Shown: positions 7,879-15,073, counted from the first letter of the stretch. The stretch: 19,278 nt of DNA from Arthrobacter sp. (GCA_025464925.1 JAODMS010000007.1:1-19278), one strand, 5' to 3'. Numbers and translations: made by a program. Notes: generated by a model from the sequence alone, not told the origin.

Positions 7879-8523
7879 ATGCATTTCGTCGAACCGTCCC
7901 GAGAAGTTCTGGCCGAAACCCTGCTGGCGGCCGGTCCTGACTCACCCACGCTCTGCAAGGGCTGGCGCACCAGGGACCTGGCTGCGCACCTGTACCTCCG
8001 GGAGCGGAAAGTCGCCGTCGGCCTGGGGCTGCTGATCAAGCGGCTGTCCAAGGCGTCGGACCTGGCCACGGCCCAGCTGTCCGCCCGGCTCGAGACCCCG
8101 GAAGAGTACACGAAGCTGGTCAACGCCTTCCGTGCCGGTCCCCCGCGGCTTTCCCCCCTGAAGATCAAGGCCCTGGACGAAAGCGCCAACCTGATCGAGT
8201 ACTTCGTGCACACCGAGGACGTCCGACGGGCCGTGGACCGCTGGGCTCCGCGCGCCTTGGACGAGGCCTATTCCGACGCCCTGTGGGACGAGCTCGTCAA
8301 GCGGGCGGCCATCCTCTACCGGGGCGTGGACCTGGGCATCGTCCTGGTGCGGCCGTCCGGGCCCCGGCATGTAGCCAGGCGCGCACCCGTTTCGGTGGCC
8401 ATCGTGGGCGAGCCCTGCGAGCTGCTGATGCACGCCCATGGCCGGACCCGCCACGCCCTGGTCACCTTCGAGGGCCAGCCGGACGCGGTCGCGCTGCTGC
8501 GGTCCGCCGAAGTCGGGCTCTAG
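7879..8523 (+). CDS. DinB/MDMPI-like metal-binding protein (TIGR03085-like)
   Basis: A 214-residue protein of the actinobacterial family related to mycothiol-dependent maleylpyruvate isomerase N-terminal domains, four-helix DinB-like folds. Family wording is clear: AETLLAAGPDSPTLCKGW (12-29), TRDLAAHLYLRER (31-43) and EYFVHTEDVRRAV (107-119). The metal triad H37, E107 and H111 (E-x3-H) occurs at the spacing seen in MDMPI. The substrate is unknown; links to mycothiol chemistry are a family-level guess. The start is ATG 7879 because conservation begins at HFVEPSREVL and the frame upstream looks non-coding. It is the only complete plus-strand gene here. It diverges from hisI and converges on hisF, so it interrupts what would otherwise be a continuous his-trp block. 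Confidence 0.9.
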   Translation: MHFVEPSREVLAETLLAAGPDSPTLCKGWRTRDLAAHLYLRERKVAVGLGLLIKRLSKASDLATAQLSARLETPEEYTKLVNAFRAGPPRLSPLKIKALDESANLIEYFVHTEDVRRAVDRWAPRALDEAYSDALWDELVKRAAILYRGVDLGIVLVRPSGPRHVARRAPVSVAIVGEPCELLMHAHGRTRHALVTFEGQPDAVALLRSAEVGL

Positions 8524-8532
8524 CTCATCTCC

Positions 8533-8648
8533 CGGGTGCGGGCCCACGCCCGCAGGGTTCCTTGTCCGAGCTTGCGAGGATAGGGAGCGGGTGCGGGCCC
8601 ACGCCCGCAGGGTTCCTTGTCCGAGCTTGCGAGGATAGGGAGCGGGTG
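8533..8648. repeat. Tandem duplication of a 55-bp hairpin-bearing unit
   Basis: 8533-8587 is repeated exactly at 8588-8642, followed by the first six bases of a third copy (8643-8648). Each unit contains a perfect 7-bp stem (TGCGGGC, loop CCAC, GCCCGCA). A second potential 8-bp RNA stem pairs CCTTGTCC with GGATAGGG using two G-U pairs around a 10-nt loop. The unit fills the gap between the convergent metal-binding gene and hisF. A bidirectional terminator or an intergenic REP-like element are the natural readings. Direct count shows two identical copies; the structure and function are inferred. Confidence 0.93.
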
Positions 8649-8652
8649 GGGA

Positions 8653-9429
8653 CTACCGGACCTCGAAGCCCGCTTCGCGGATCGCGTTCTTGACCTGGGA
8701 AATCATATCTACGGGCCCGAAATGGAACACCGAGGCCGCGAGGACGGCGTCCGCGCCGGCGGCCACCGCCGGCGGGAAGTGCTCCGGCCTGCCTGCCCCG
8801 CCGGAGGCGATGAGCGGCACCTTGACAGCGGACCGGGCCAGGCGGATGAGTTCGAGGTCAAAGCCGTCTTTGGTGCCGTCGGCGTCGATCGAATTGAGCA
8901 AGATCTCGCCCACGCCCCGGTCGGCCGCTTCGCGCGCCCAGTCGATGGCGTCAATCCCGGTGCCCTGGCGTCCGCCGTGCGTGGTGACCTCGAAGCCGGA
9001 GGCCGTGGGCTTTGACCCGGGCCTGGTGCGCCGGGCATCGAGCGACAGCACCAGGACCTGGGAGCCGAAGTGGCGGGTGATTTCGTCGATCACGGCCGGC
9101 CGGGCCACCGCGGCGGTGTTGATGGCTGCCTTGTCCGCCCCGTAACGCAGGAGCTTGTCCACCTCGGCCACGCCGCGGACACCCCCGCCCACAGTCAGCG
9201 GAATGAAGACTTCCTCGGCGGTGCGGCGGACGACGTCGAAGGTGGTTTCCCGGTTGCCCGAGGACGCGGTGACGTCGAGGAAGGTCAGCTCGTCGGCGCC
9301 GCCGTTGTCGTAGCGGTGCGCCAGCTCCACCGGATCACCGGCGTCGCGGAGTCCTTCGAAATTGATGCCTTTGACCACGCGGCCGGCATCGACGTCAAGG
9401 CACGGGATGACACGCACGGCAACAGTCAT
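8653..9429 (-). CDS. hisF: Imidazole glycerol phosphate synthase, cyclase subunit
   Basis: HisF, with the glutaminase HisH (not in this window), turns PRFAR into imidazole glycerol phosphate and AICAR. The 258-residue beta/alpha barrel shows [16 protein letters not shown] (6-21, catalytic D12), [13 protein letters not shown] (44-56), [10 protein letters not shown] (76-85), LDARRT (130-135, catalytic D131), [15 protein letters not shown] (177-191) and the phosphate-binding ASGGAG (208-213). I start at ATG 9429 because AGGAGA lies about 6 nt upstream and family conservation begins at VIPCLD, although the frame is open for 50 more codons. It follows hisG after 37 nt and ends just before the tandem repeat. 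Confidence 0.97.
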   Translation of the reverse strand: MTVAVRVIPCLDVDAGRVVKGINFEGLRDAGDPVELAHRYDNGGADELTFLDVTASSGNRETTFDVVRRTAEEVFIPLTVGGGVRGVAEVDKLLRYGADKAAINTAAVARPAVIDEITRHFGSQVLVLSLDARRTRPGSKPTASGFEVTTHGGRQGTGIDAIDWAREAADRGVGEILLNSIDADGTKDGFDLELIRLARSAVKVPLIASGGAGRPEHFPPAVAAGADAVLAASVFHFGPVDMISQVKNAIREAGFEVR

Positions 9430-9466
9430 GACTTCTCCTGGTTTTCGCTCATGGAACGCGCCGGGC

Positions 9467-10309
9467 TCAGATCCGGCAGGCGTGGATGCTGCTGACCAGG
9501 ATGGCGCGGGCGCCCAGGTCGTAGAGCTCGTCCATGATCCGGTTCGTGTCTTTCTTGGGAACCATGGAACGGACGGCAACCCAATCCGAATCGCGCAGCG
9601 GCGACACCGTGGGCGATTCCAGGCCGGGCGTCAGCGCGGCGGCCTCTTCCACGAGTTCCTTGCGGATGTCGTAGTCCATGAGCACGTACTGCCGAGCCAC
9701 GAGGACGCCCTGGAGGCGGCGGATCAGCACCTCGGCGGCGGGGTTCTGTTCGCCCTTGCGGCCGATCAGCACGGACTCGGAGCGCAGGATCGGTTCCCCA
9801 AAGATCTCCATGCCGGCGGCCTTGAGGGTGTTGCCGGTTTCGACAACGTCGGCGATGGCGTCGGCGACGCCGAGACGCACCGAGGATTCGACGGCGCCGT
9901 CAAGGCGGACGACCTTGGCTTTGATGCCCCGCTCGGCCAGGTAACCGCGGAGCAGGCCGTCGTAGCTGGTGGCAAGGCGCTTGCCTTCAAGCTGTTCAAC
10001 GCCGGTGAAATCGCCCACCGGGCCGGCGAACCGGAAGGTGGAGGCGGCGAAGCCGAGCGGAAGCAGCTCCTCGGCCTCGACCTCGGCGTCCAGGAGCAGA
10101 TCGCGGCCGGTGATGCCGACGTCGAGTGTTCCCTGCCCGACGTACACGGCGATGTCGCGGGGGCGGAGGAAGAAGAACTCGATGTCGTTGTCCGGGTCCA
10201 CCATGACCAGTTCGCGGGTGTCGCGGCGCTGGCGGTATCCTGCCTCGGCGAGCATGGCGGAGGCAGCTTCGGACAGGGATCCCTTATTCGGGACGGCAAC
10301 TCTCAGCAT
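9467..10309 (-). CDS. hisG: ATP phosphoribosyltransferase, long form
   Basis: HisG commits PRPP and ATP to histidine synthesis. The 280-residue protein is the long, allosteric form: catalytic domains with VPNKGSLSE (6-14), [11 protein letters not shown] (62-72), [12 protein letters not shown] (113-124) and the PRPP loop [22 protein letters not shown] (138-159), plus a C-terminal regulatory domain from about 205. End-product inhibition by histidine is expected for this class. The start is ATG 10309, where LRVAVPNKG begins. It lacks a recognisable Shine-Dalgarno; the bases before it (ACCTCCCCA) are pyrimidine-rich. The 107-nt gap after hisE contains a small CGGAC-TT-GTCCG palindrome (10382-10393) and no terminator I trust, so hisE-hisG-hisF probably form one transcript. 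Confidence 0.96.
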   Translation of the reverse strand: MLRVAVPNKGSLSEAASAMLAEAGYRQRRDTRELVMVDPDNDIEFFFLRPRDIAVYVGQGTLDVGITGRDLLLDAEVEAEELLPLGFAASTFRFAGPVGDFTGVEQLEGKRLATSYDGLLRGYLAERGIKAKVVRLDGAVESSVRLGVADAIADVVETGNTLKAAGMEIFGEPILRSESVLIGRKGEQNPAAEVLIRRLQGVLVARQYVLMDYDIRKELVEEAAALTPGLESPTVSPLRDSDWVAVRSMVPKKDTNRIMDELYDLGARAILVSSIHACRI

Positions 10310-10416
10310 TGGGGAGGTCTTTCTTGGGTTAGGAAGTCGTCGGTTCAGGCACATGGGGCCACGCGATGCGCCGGGACCGCGCGGACAAGTCCGGGCGGCA
10401 GCCGGTGCGGACGTGG

Positions 10417-10680
10417 CTAAAGATGCTTGTAAACGTCTTCCAGGCTGAGTCCTTTGGCGAGCATCAGAACCTGCAGGTGATAGAGCAGCTGCGAAATTTC
10501 TTCCGCGGCGGCTTCATCAGATTCATACTCGGCAGCCATCCATACCTCGGCTGCTTCCTCCACGACCTTCTTGCCGATGCCGTGGACTCCGGAATCCAGT
10601 TCGGCGACGGTGCGGGAGCCGTTCGGGCGTGCGGCTGCCTTCTCGCTCAGTTCTGCGAACAGCGACTCGAAATTCTTCAC
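10417..10680 (-). CDS. hisE: Phosphoribosyl-ATP pyrophosphatase
   Basis: HisE hydrolyses PR-ATP to PR-AMP, the second histidine step. The 87-residue all-alpha MazG-like protein shows NFESLFAEL, the helix [17 protein letters not shown] with the metal-binding EExxE-type pattern, [20 protein letters not shown], and the typical ending LEDVYKHL. I start it at GTG 10680 because family similarity begins at KNFESLF. The open frame upstream overlaps the hairpin at 10713-10744. GGAGGGT abuts the GTG too closely for a standard ribosome site. TAGGCT ends 7 nt before the GTG, so a leaderless start is plausible. Confidence 0.93.
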   Translation of the reverse strand: MKNFESLFAELSEKAAARPNGSRTVAELDSGVHGIGKKVVEEAAEVWMAAEYESDEAAAEEISQLLYHLQVLMLAKGLSLEDVYKHL

Positions 10681-10687
10681 ACCCTCC

Positions 10688-10693
10688 AGCCTA
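10688..10693 (-). promoter_or_regulatory. Likely -10 of hisEGF (leaderless start)
   Basis: TAGGCT fits TANNNT and is followed by exactly 7 nt and the hisE GTG, the same geometry as at hisI. It sits just after the rib-operon hairpin, where a new transcription unit would be expected to begin. No clear -35. Confidence 0.45.
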
Positions 10694-10712
10694 CTTGCTC
10701 GTGGCCAGGCAT

Positions 10713-10744
10713 ATCCCGCCCGGCTCCCGCAGAACGGGCGGGAT
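10713..10744 (-). terminator. Hairpin terminator candidate after ribH
   Basis: Perfect 10-bp inverted repeat (ATCCCGCCCG and complement) with a 12-nt loop, about 58 nt beyond the ribH stop and just upstream of the hisE promoter candidate. No U-tract. The position makes it the likely end of the riboflavin operon transcript. Confidence 0.65.
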
Positions 10745-10801
10745 GTGAGCGAAGACACAACTGGCGCACCCGTCGCGTGAGCGCGCGTTGGCCCGATGGC
10801 G

Positions 10802-11287
10802 TCAGCTGTACTGCTTGAGCGTCACCGCGGTGGCCAGGGCGGCGGTGACGGCCTCGTGGCCCTTGTCCTCGGAGGAGCCGGGCAGCCCGGCGCGGTCGAT
10901 GCCCTGCTGCTCGGTGTCACAGGTCAGCACGCCGAAGCCGACGGGAACGCCGGTGCGGACGCTGACCTCGGTCAGCCCCAGGGTGGCGGCCTCACAGACG
11001 TATTCGAAGTGGGGGGTTCCGCCCCGGATCACGACGCCGAGCGCCACGACGGCGTCGAAGTGCGGTGCCAGCCGGGCAGCTGCCACCGGAAGCTCGAAGG
11101 TGCCGGGTACGCGCAGCACGGTCGGTTCGGCGATGCCGGCGTCCTTCGCCGCGCGCAGGGCGCCGGCCAGCAGCCCGTCCATGATCTGGGTGTGCCAGCT
11201 GGCCGCCACGATGGCCAGTTTCAGCCGGGACGTCTCCTCCGGCTGAAAGGTGCTGAGGTCAATCTGGGGTGCGCCGTGTCCGCTCAT
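10802..11287 (-). CDS. ribH: 6,7-dimethyl-8-ribityllumazine synthase
   Basis: Lumazine synthase condenses DHBP (from RibB) with the ribityl-pyrimidinedione (downstream of RibD) and typically assembles into pentamers or icosahedral shells. The 161-residue protein shows AASWHTQI (28-35, W31 at the flavin-stacking position), VPGTFELP (60-67), [15 protein letters not shown] (84-98, proton-transfer H93) and [20 protein letters not shown] (115-134). The ATG has AAGGA about 8 nt upstream. It is the last gene of the rib cluster, 95 nt after ribA. That gap carries a T7 run on the coding strand (11316-11322) but no hairpin before it. Confidence 0.97.
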   Translation of the reverse strand: MSGHGAPQIDLSTFQPEETSRLKLAIVAASWHTQIMDGLLAGALRAAKDAGIAEPTVLRVPGTFELPVAAARLAPHFDAVVALGVVIRGGTPHFEYVCEAATLGLTEVSVRTGVPVGFGVLTCDTEQQGIDRAGLPGSSEDKGHEAVTAALATAVTLKQYS

Positions 11288-11382
11288 CTGGGAATCCTTG
11301 TTCTGCTAGGTCGTGAAAAAAATGGAAGAGCTGTAAAAGTGGTGGTTTGCTAAGCGGTGCTGGTCTGCCAGGCCGGTCCTGG

Positions 11383-12081
11383 TCAGTCCTGTCCGTGTTC
11401 GAAGCCGCCGGGTCCGGCAACCGGCGCGGCCGGCTGCATGTCGAGGACCAGCCGGTGGTCCATCCGGTCCTTCTTGGTCTGCAGGTACCGGATGTTCTGG
11501 TCCCGCGAGGGGACCTCGGTGGGAACCATCTCCACCACGCGGACCCCGGCCTGGGCCAGCCTGTCCTGCTTGTCCGGGTTGTTGCTGAGCAGCCGGATCT
11601 CCTGGAAGCCCATGTCGGCAAGGATCTGGGCGGCGGCCTTGTAGCAGCGCGCATCCACGGGAAGGCCGAGCTGTTCGTTGGCTTCGACGGTGTCGAACCC
11701 GGCTTCCTGCAGGGCGTACGCCTTGATCTTGTTCGCCAGCCCGATCCCGCGGCCCTCCTGGCCGCGCAGGTAGAGCAGCGTACCGCCGAATTCGTTGATC
11801 ATCTCGAGGGCGTAGGCCAGCTGTTCGCCGCAATCGCAGCGGTAAGAGCCGAACACGTCCCCGGTCAGGCATTCCGAATGCAGTCGGACCAGCGGAGCTT
11901 CGCCGTCTGTGGGCGGCATCGGTGAGCTGACCGCAAGGTGCTCGGCCCCGGTGGCTAGATCGGTCCAGGCCTGCGCGACAAAGTCGCCGAACGCCGTGGG
12001 CAGCTGGACGATCGGTCCGGCGCTGACCGGGTGCCTCTGCTGTCCCGAGGCCATGTCCGCCTGTGCTTCAGAAGTGGTCAT
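11383..12081 (-). CDS. ribA: GTP cyclohydrolase II (stand-alone)
   Basis: RibA opens the GTP imidazole ring and releases formate and pyrophosphate, the first committed step on the GTP branch of riboflavin synthesis. The 232-residue protein shows the zinc cysteines C71, C82 and C84 in VRLHSECLTGDVFGSYRCDC, then YLRGQEGRGIGL (104-115) and SNNPDK (a GTP-binding segment), with a variable tail after about 205. The first 25 residues are a non-conserved extension. It has its own excellent ribosome site (GGAGGAGAAACG before the ATG) and starts 24 nt after ribB stops. It is therefore a separate protein rather than the C-terminal half of a RibBA fusion, although the gene order mirrors that fusion. Confidence 0.97.
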   Translation of the reverse strand: MTTSEAQADMASGQQRHPVSAGPIVQLPTAFGDFVAQAWTDLATGAEHLAVSSPMPPTDGEAPLVRLHSECLTGDVFGSYRCDCGEQLAYALEMINEFGGTLLYLRGQEGRGIGLANKIKAYALQEAGFDTVEANEQLGLPVDARCYKAAAQILADMGFQEIRLLSNNPDKQDRLAQAGVRVVEMVPTEVPSRDQNIRYLQTKKDRMDHRLVLDMQPAAPVAGPGGFEHGQD

Positions 12082-12105
12082 CGTTTCTCCTCCATCAAAC
12101 GTCGA

Positions 12106-12816
12106 TCAGGCGGAATCCGCTGCGTGGCCGGCTGGCTGTCCGGCCTCAAGGTAGGCCACCAGATCCGCGATCGAGATCAGGGGGCAGCCATGCTCGAGGG
12201 CAAAACCGCGAAGTCCGTCCAGCCGCATCATCTCGCCGTCGTCGTGCACCACCTCTGCGATCACGCCCACCGGCTCCAGCCCGGCCAGCCGGCACAGTTC
12301 CACGGCTGCCTCGGTGTGGCCGGCACGTTCCCGCACTCCCCCTTCAACGGCACGCAAGGGAAAAACATGCCCGGGACGGGTCAGTGACGACGGCGTGCTG
12401 GCCGGATCGGCCAGCATCCGGGCCGTAAGGGCGCGGTCGGTGGCGGAGATTCCGGTGCTGACCCCCACCGCGGCGTCGCAGGAAACCGTGTACGCGGTGC
12501 CCTTGGCGTCTTCGTTGATTTCAACCATCGGAGGCAGCCCCAGCGCGTCGGCCAGTCCGGCGTCGAGCGGCGTGCAGATCACGCCGGAGCTGTAGCGGAC
12601 GGTCCAGCCCATCAGAGCAGGGGTGGCATAGCGGGCGGCGAAGATGATGTCGCCTTCGTTTTCGCGGTCCTCGTTGTCGACCACGAGGACAGGACGTCCG
12701 GCCGCAATGGCGCGGACCGCGACTTCGATCGAATCGAGGCCCGACGGCGGGCGCAGGGGCGCTGCGCCGGCGTCGGGAGTGGGCTGCTGCGCCGTCAGGT
12801 CTTTAAGCTGGTTCAC
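12106..12816 (-). CDS. ribB: 3,4-dihydroxy-2-butanone-4-phosphate synthase (stand-alone)
   Basis: RibB makes DHBP and formate from ribulose 5-phosphate, giving the four-carbon unit for lumazine. The 236-residue protein has [17 protein letters not shown] (45-61, acidic metal/substrate loop), SSGVICTPL (76-84), [19 protein letters not shown] (111-129), [10 protein letters not shown] (147-156) and GHTEAAVEL (166-174). The start is GTG 12816, overlapping the ribE stop as GTGA, with AGGGGA about 9 nt upstream. The first 25 residues are unconserved. The chain ends shortly after the DHBP domain with no GTP cyclohydrolase segment, so it is monofunctional. Confidence 0.97.
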   Translation of the reverse strand: MNQLKDLTAQQPTPDAGAAPLRPPSGLDSIEVAVRAIAAGRPVLVVDNEDRENEGDIIFAARYATPALMGWTVRYSSGVICTPLDAGLADALGLPPMVEINEDAKGTAYTVSCDAAVGVSTGISATDRALTARMLADPASTPSSLTRPGHVFPLRAVEGGVRERAGHTEAAVELCRLAGLEPVGVIAEVVHDDGEMMRLDGLRGFALEHGCPLISIADLVAYLEAGQPAGHAADSA

Positions 12817-13469
12817 GGAGTCGTCCCCTCTCCGATTCCTGTTGCTACCCCGGCTGCTGCGCCGGAGAATGCGAGCAGGCGCTCCGTGTACTTCGCCAGT
12901 ACGTCCACTTCGAGGTTGATGCGGCTGCCGATGGCTTTCGCGCCCAGCCCGGTTTCGGCGAGGGTGGTGGGGATCAGCCCCACCTCGAACCAGGGGGCGG
13001 GCTCGGAGGCCGGGCTCACGGCCGTCACGGTGAGGGAGACGCCGTCGACGGCGATGGACCCCTTCTCGGCGATGTACCGGGCCAGCGCGGCGGGCACTCC
13101 GAAGCGGAGCCGGTCCCAGTTGCCCAGCGCCTCGCGCTCAAGCAGCTGGCCCACGCCGTCGACATGGCCCTGGACGACGTGGCCGTCGAGGCGGCCGCCG
13201 GCCGGGACGCAGCGCTCCAGGTTGACCGCGTCACCGGCCGCCAACTCGCCGATGGTGCTGCGGGTCAGGGTCTCGCCCATGACGTCGACGCTGAAGTCCC
13301 TGCCGTCAATCTCCGTGGCCGTAAGGCACACGCCGTTGACGGCGATGGAGCCCCCGAGGGCGAGTCCTTCGGTGGTTCCGGGCGCGTGCAGCCGGACGGT
13401 GGCGCTGATGTCGCCGTCGCGCTCGACGGACAACACCTTTCCCTGCTCGGCGATAATTCCGGTGAACAT
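12813..13469 (-). CDS. ribE: Riboflavin synthase, alpha subunit
   Basis: This enzyme dismutates two lumazines into riboflavin and the pyrimidinedione. The 218 residues contain the duplicated lumazine-binding barrel: [10 protein letters not shown] (1-10) and [12 protein letters not shown] (39-50) in the first half; [12 protein letters not shown] (96-107) and [14 protein letters not shown] (136-149) in the second. The catalytic-region cysteine of the first barrel is C48. It is also named ribC in some species. The start is ATG 13469, sharing its A with the ribD stop (TGATG), preceded by AGGAGG at an ideal distance. The longer open frame upstream lacks family similarity. The overlap with ribD indicates coupled translation. 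Confidence 0.97.
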   Translation of the reverse strand: MFTGIIAEQGKVLSVERDGDISATVRLHAPGTTEGLALGGSIAVNGVCLTATEIDGRDFSVDVMGETLTRSTIGELAAGDAVNLERCVPAGGRLDGHVVQGHVDGVGQLLEREALGNWDRLRFGVPAALARYIAEKGSIAVDGVSLTVTAVSPASEPAPWFEVGLIPTTLAETGLGAKAIGSRINLEVDVLAKYTERLLAFSGAAAGVATGIGEGTTP

Positions 13470-14659
13470 CAGTTGCCTCCTGCGGCGGTGTCCGCGCCAG
13501 TGCGGTGCGGAGTCGAATCGGATGAAGTGTCGGGGGCCGCGCTCTTGGCGGCCGTGCTGCTGGCGGGTCGCAGTTGCAACCGCAGGTCGCGGCCGAGCAG
13601 CTGGACGGCCCCGCCGGCTGCAGGGTCCCATTCCCAGCGCTGGGCCTCGGCCAGGGTGGTGATGCCGAGGTCCTCCAGCGCAGGGGTGCCCGAGCCCAGG
13701 AGCGTGGGCGCCAGGTAGACGATCAGCTCGTCCACGAATCCGGCGGAGAGGAAGGCGCTCAGGATCCGGGAGCCGCCTTCCACCATCAGGTGCCTGGCCC
13801 CGGCGGCGAACAGCAGGTCCAGCGCCTCGCGCGGCTCGCGGGTGGGAAGGTGGAGAACCTTTCCGTCATTACCGTTGACGGCCGCGCCTTCGGGGATGGG
13901 GCGGTATCCCATCACGGCGCGCAGCGGCTGCTTGCCGGACGGCTCGCCGTCGGAGCTCCGGGCGGTGAGCCGGGGGTTGTCGACCAGGACCGTCTGGGTG
14001 CCCACCAGGATGGCATCGATCCGGCCGCGCAGGACATGGTTGTCGGCCAGCGACTCCGGGCAGGAGATCCACTGGCTGGTGCCGTCGCCGGCGGCGATCC
14101 GGCTGTCGAGGGTCTGGGCGATGTGCAGGGTGACAAAGGGACGCCTGGCGGCCACAGCGTCGAACCAGCGCCGGTTCAAATCCAGCGCGTCCGCAGCGCC
14201 GAGGCCGGAGCGGACGCGGACGCCGGCGGCGCGCAGCGTGGCCGCGCCTCCGGCGGCCGGATCATGCGGATCGTCGACGGCGTAGACGACGTCGGTGATG
14301 CCGGCGTCGATGATCGCCTGGGCGCAGGGGCCGGTGCGTCCGCGATGGTTGCAGGGCTCTAGCGTGACCACGATGGTGGTGCCGCTGAGGTCGAGGCCGG
14401 CGGCTTGCGCCTGGGCGATCGCGTCGGCTTCCGCGTGGGCCGTGCCGGCACCGCGGTGGTAGCCGGTGGCTACGGGGGTTCCGTCCGCGCCGATGACAAC
14501 GGCGCCCACCAGGGGGTTTGCGCCTCGGGGTCCCTGCAGTGCAGCGGCCAGGGCGGAGCCCATGGCGGCGGCCTCGGCGGCGCTGAAGCCGGCACCGGAC
14601 ACGTCTGGTCCGGACACGGTGGCCCCAGTGAGGTGATTCGTGGAGGGCTGGACGCTCAT
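13469..14659 (-). CDS. ribD: Bifunctional riboflavin deaminase/reductase
   Basis: RibD deaminates the pyrimidine ring and then reduces the ribosyl chain with NADPH. From ATG 14659 it is 396 residues. The deaminase domain carries the zinc set H75-A-E77, C103 and C112 (in EPCNHRGRTGPC). The reductase domain shows LHIAQTLDSRIA (178-189), GTSQWIS (193-199), DAILVGTQTVLVDNPRLT (215-232) and MVEGGSRILSAFL. HIAQTLDS departs from the usual K-A-x-SLDG wording. The last 30 or so residues are a Ser/Thr/Ala tail. ATG 14707 in the same frame has no ribosome site. ATG 14659 overlaps the stop of a short upstream ORF (ATGA), so I favour it. Expression should be FMN-repressed through the riboswitch upstream. 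Confidence 0.95.
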   Translation of the reverse strand: MSVQPSTNHLTGATVSGPDVSGAGFSAAEAAAMGSALAAALQGPRGANPLVGAVVIGADGTPVATGYHRGAGTAHAEADAIAQAQAAGLDLSGTTIVVTLEPCNHRGRTGPCAQAIIDAGITDVVYAVDDPHDPAAGGAATLRAAGVRVRSGLGAADALDLNRRWFDAVAARRPFVTLHIAQTLDSRIAAGDGTSQWISCPESLADNHVLRGRIDAILVGTQTVLVDNPRLTARSSDGEPSGKQPLRAVMGYRPIPEGAAVNGNDGKVLHLPTREPREALDLLFAAGARHLMVEGGSRILSAFLSAGFVDELIVYLAPTLLGSGTPALEDLGITTLAEAQRWEWDPAAGGAVQLLGRDLRLQLRPASSTAAKSAAPDTSSDSTPHRTGADTAAGGN

Positions 14660-14721
14660 TTGCCGGCCACCGGGTCCCGAAAGACCGCAGGGCCGACGAA
14701 GAGCCATCGCAGAGAGTCCAT
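14656..14721 (-). CDS. Short upstream ORF coupled to ribD (leader peptide candidate)
   Basis: ATG 14721 opens a 21-residue frame beginning MDSLRWLFVG and ending DPVAGK, whose TGA overlaps the ribD ATG as ATGA. The sequence GAGGGAAGGA ends 9 nt before its ATG and is the only good ribosome site between the riboswitch and ribD. Ribosomes could load here and reinitiate at ribD, which has only a weak GGTGG of its own. No known family. It may be a real translated leader, or a chance frame that marks a mis-chosen ribD start; the overlap and ribosome site favour the first. Confidence 0.5.
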   Translation of the reverse strand: MDSLRWLFVGPAVFRDPVAGK

Positions 14722-14780
14722 GTGTGTCGTTCCTTCCCTCAAGAACCGCGATGGCTCCGGGGGTCTACGACAGCGCAGTG

Positions 14781-14805
14781 CTGCGGCGCCGGGCGGGCGC
14801 CGCAG
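14781..14805 (-). terminator. GC-rich hairpin in the riboswitch expression platform
   Basis: Perfect 10-bp stem (CTGCGGCGCC and complement) with a 5-nt loop, 10 nt after the riboswitch closing helix and about 60 nt before the short ORF. No U-tract follows. The position fits the terminator arm of an FMN-responsive platform, but a purely translational mechanism is also possible. Confidence 0.55.
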
Positions 14806-14814
14806 TAACAGCTG

Positions 14815-14964
14815 TACGTGCTTCTCTCATCCAGACTTTAACTGTCGGTACCGGAATTTCACCGGTTCAACCGTCCGCCGGCATCCTTCCCGAAGGAAAG
14901 CACCGGCTCGCGGGTCGCGGACTGTCACCGCCGGTTCGGACTTACACCGACCCCGGAGCACGTA
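14815..14964 (-). ncRNA. FMN riboswitch (RFN element)
   Basis: All conserved blocks are present in order on the minus strand: GGGGTCGGTGTAAGTCCG, AACCGGCGGTGACAGTCCGC, a variable arm capped by a TTCG tetraloop (TTCC-TTCG-GGAA), ACCGGTGAAATTCCGGT, ACCGACAGTTAAAGTCTGG, and ATGAGAGAAG. The closing P1 helix is a perfect 8 bp, TACGTGCT with AGCACGTA. Binding of FMN is known to switch off downstream rib genes in this class. It lies upstream of ribD and controls the whole ribD-E-B-A-H set. Together with its flanks it explains the gene-free stretch 14722-15073. Confidence 0.97.
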
Positions 14965-14975
14965 TGTGTGTTGTT

Positions 14976-14981
14976 ATTCTG
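14976..14981 (-). promoter_or_regulatory. Possible -10 for the riboswitch transcript
   Basis: CAGAAT, in a short A/T-rich patch after the rpe hairpin, would place the transcription start a few nt before the riboswitch P1 helix, which is where it must be. It matches only four of six consensus bases and has no good -35. Confidence 0.28.
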
Positions 14982-14989
14982 ACACAACC

Positions 14990-15020
14990 CCGGGCCGGCC
15001 CGGGCTATTCCCCGGCCCGG
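14990..15020 (-). terminator. Hairpin terminator candidate after rpe
   Basis: Arms CCGGGCCGG (15012-15020 on the coding strand) and CCGGCCCGG (14990-14998) form a perfect 9-bp stem around a 13-nt loop, about 54 nt past the rpe stop. An overlapping 16-nt perfect palindrome, CCCGGGCCGGCCCGGG, lies at its downstream side. No U-tract. It separates rpe from the riboswitch unit. Confidence 0.55.
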
Positions 15021-15073
15021 AAGTTACGGCGCGCGTCATCTCGGCGCGACTCCTTCCCGACCGACCGCGATCC

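Noticed and set aside
8533..8648. Repeat as a small CRISPR array
   Set aside because: The copies are directly abutting with no spacers, and there are no cas genes; it is a simple tandem duplication.
10417..10758. Longer hisE starting at 10758
   Set aside because: The added residues overlap the rib terminator hairpin and lack similarity; HisE family sequence begins at KNFESLF.
11316..11322. T7 run (coding strand) between ribA and ribH as an intrinsic terminator
   Set aside because: No stem directly precedes the T-run, and ribH belongs to the same pathway and strand; probably just an A/T-rich spacer.
12082..12105. Possible frameshift breaking a RibBA fusion
   Set aside because: ribA has its own strong ribosome site and a distinct N-terminal extension, and ribB ends with a natural-looking tail, so two real genes fit better than a broken one.
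13469..14707. ribD starting at ATG 14707
   Set aside because: No ribosome site precedes it, and the 16 extra residues (MALRRPCGLSGPGGRQ) look like an out-of-frame reading of the short upstream ORF region; ATG 14659 is better supported, though not proven.
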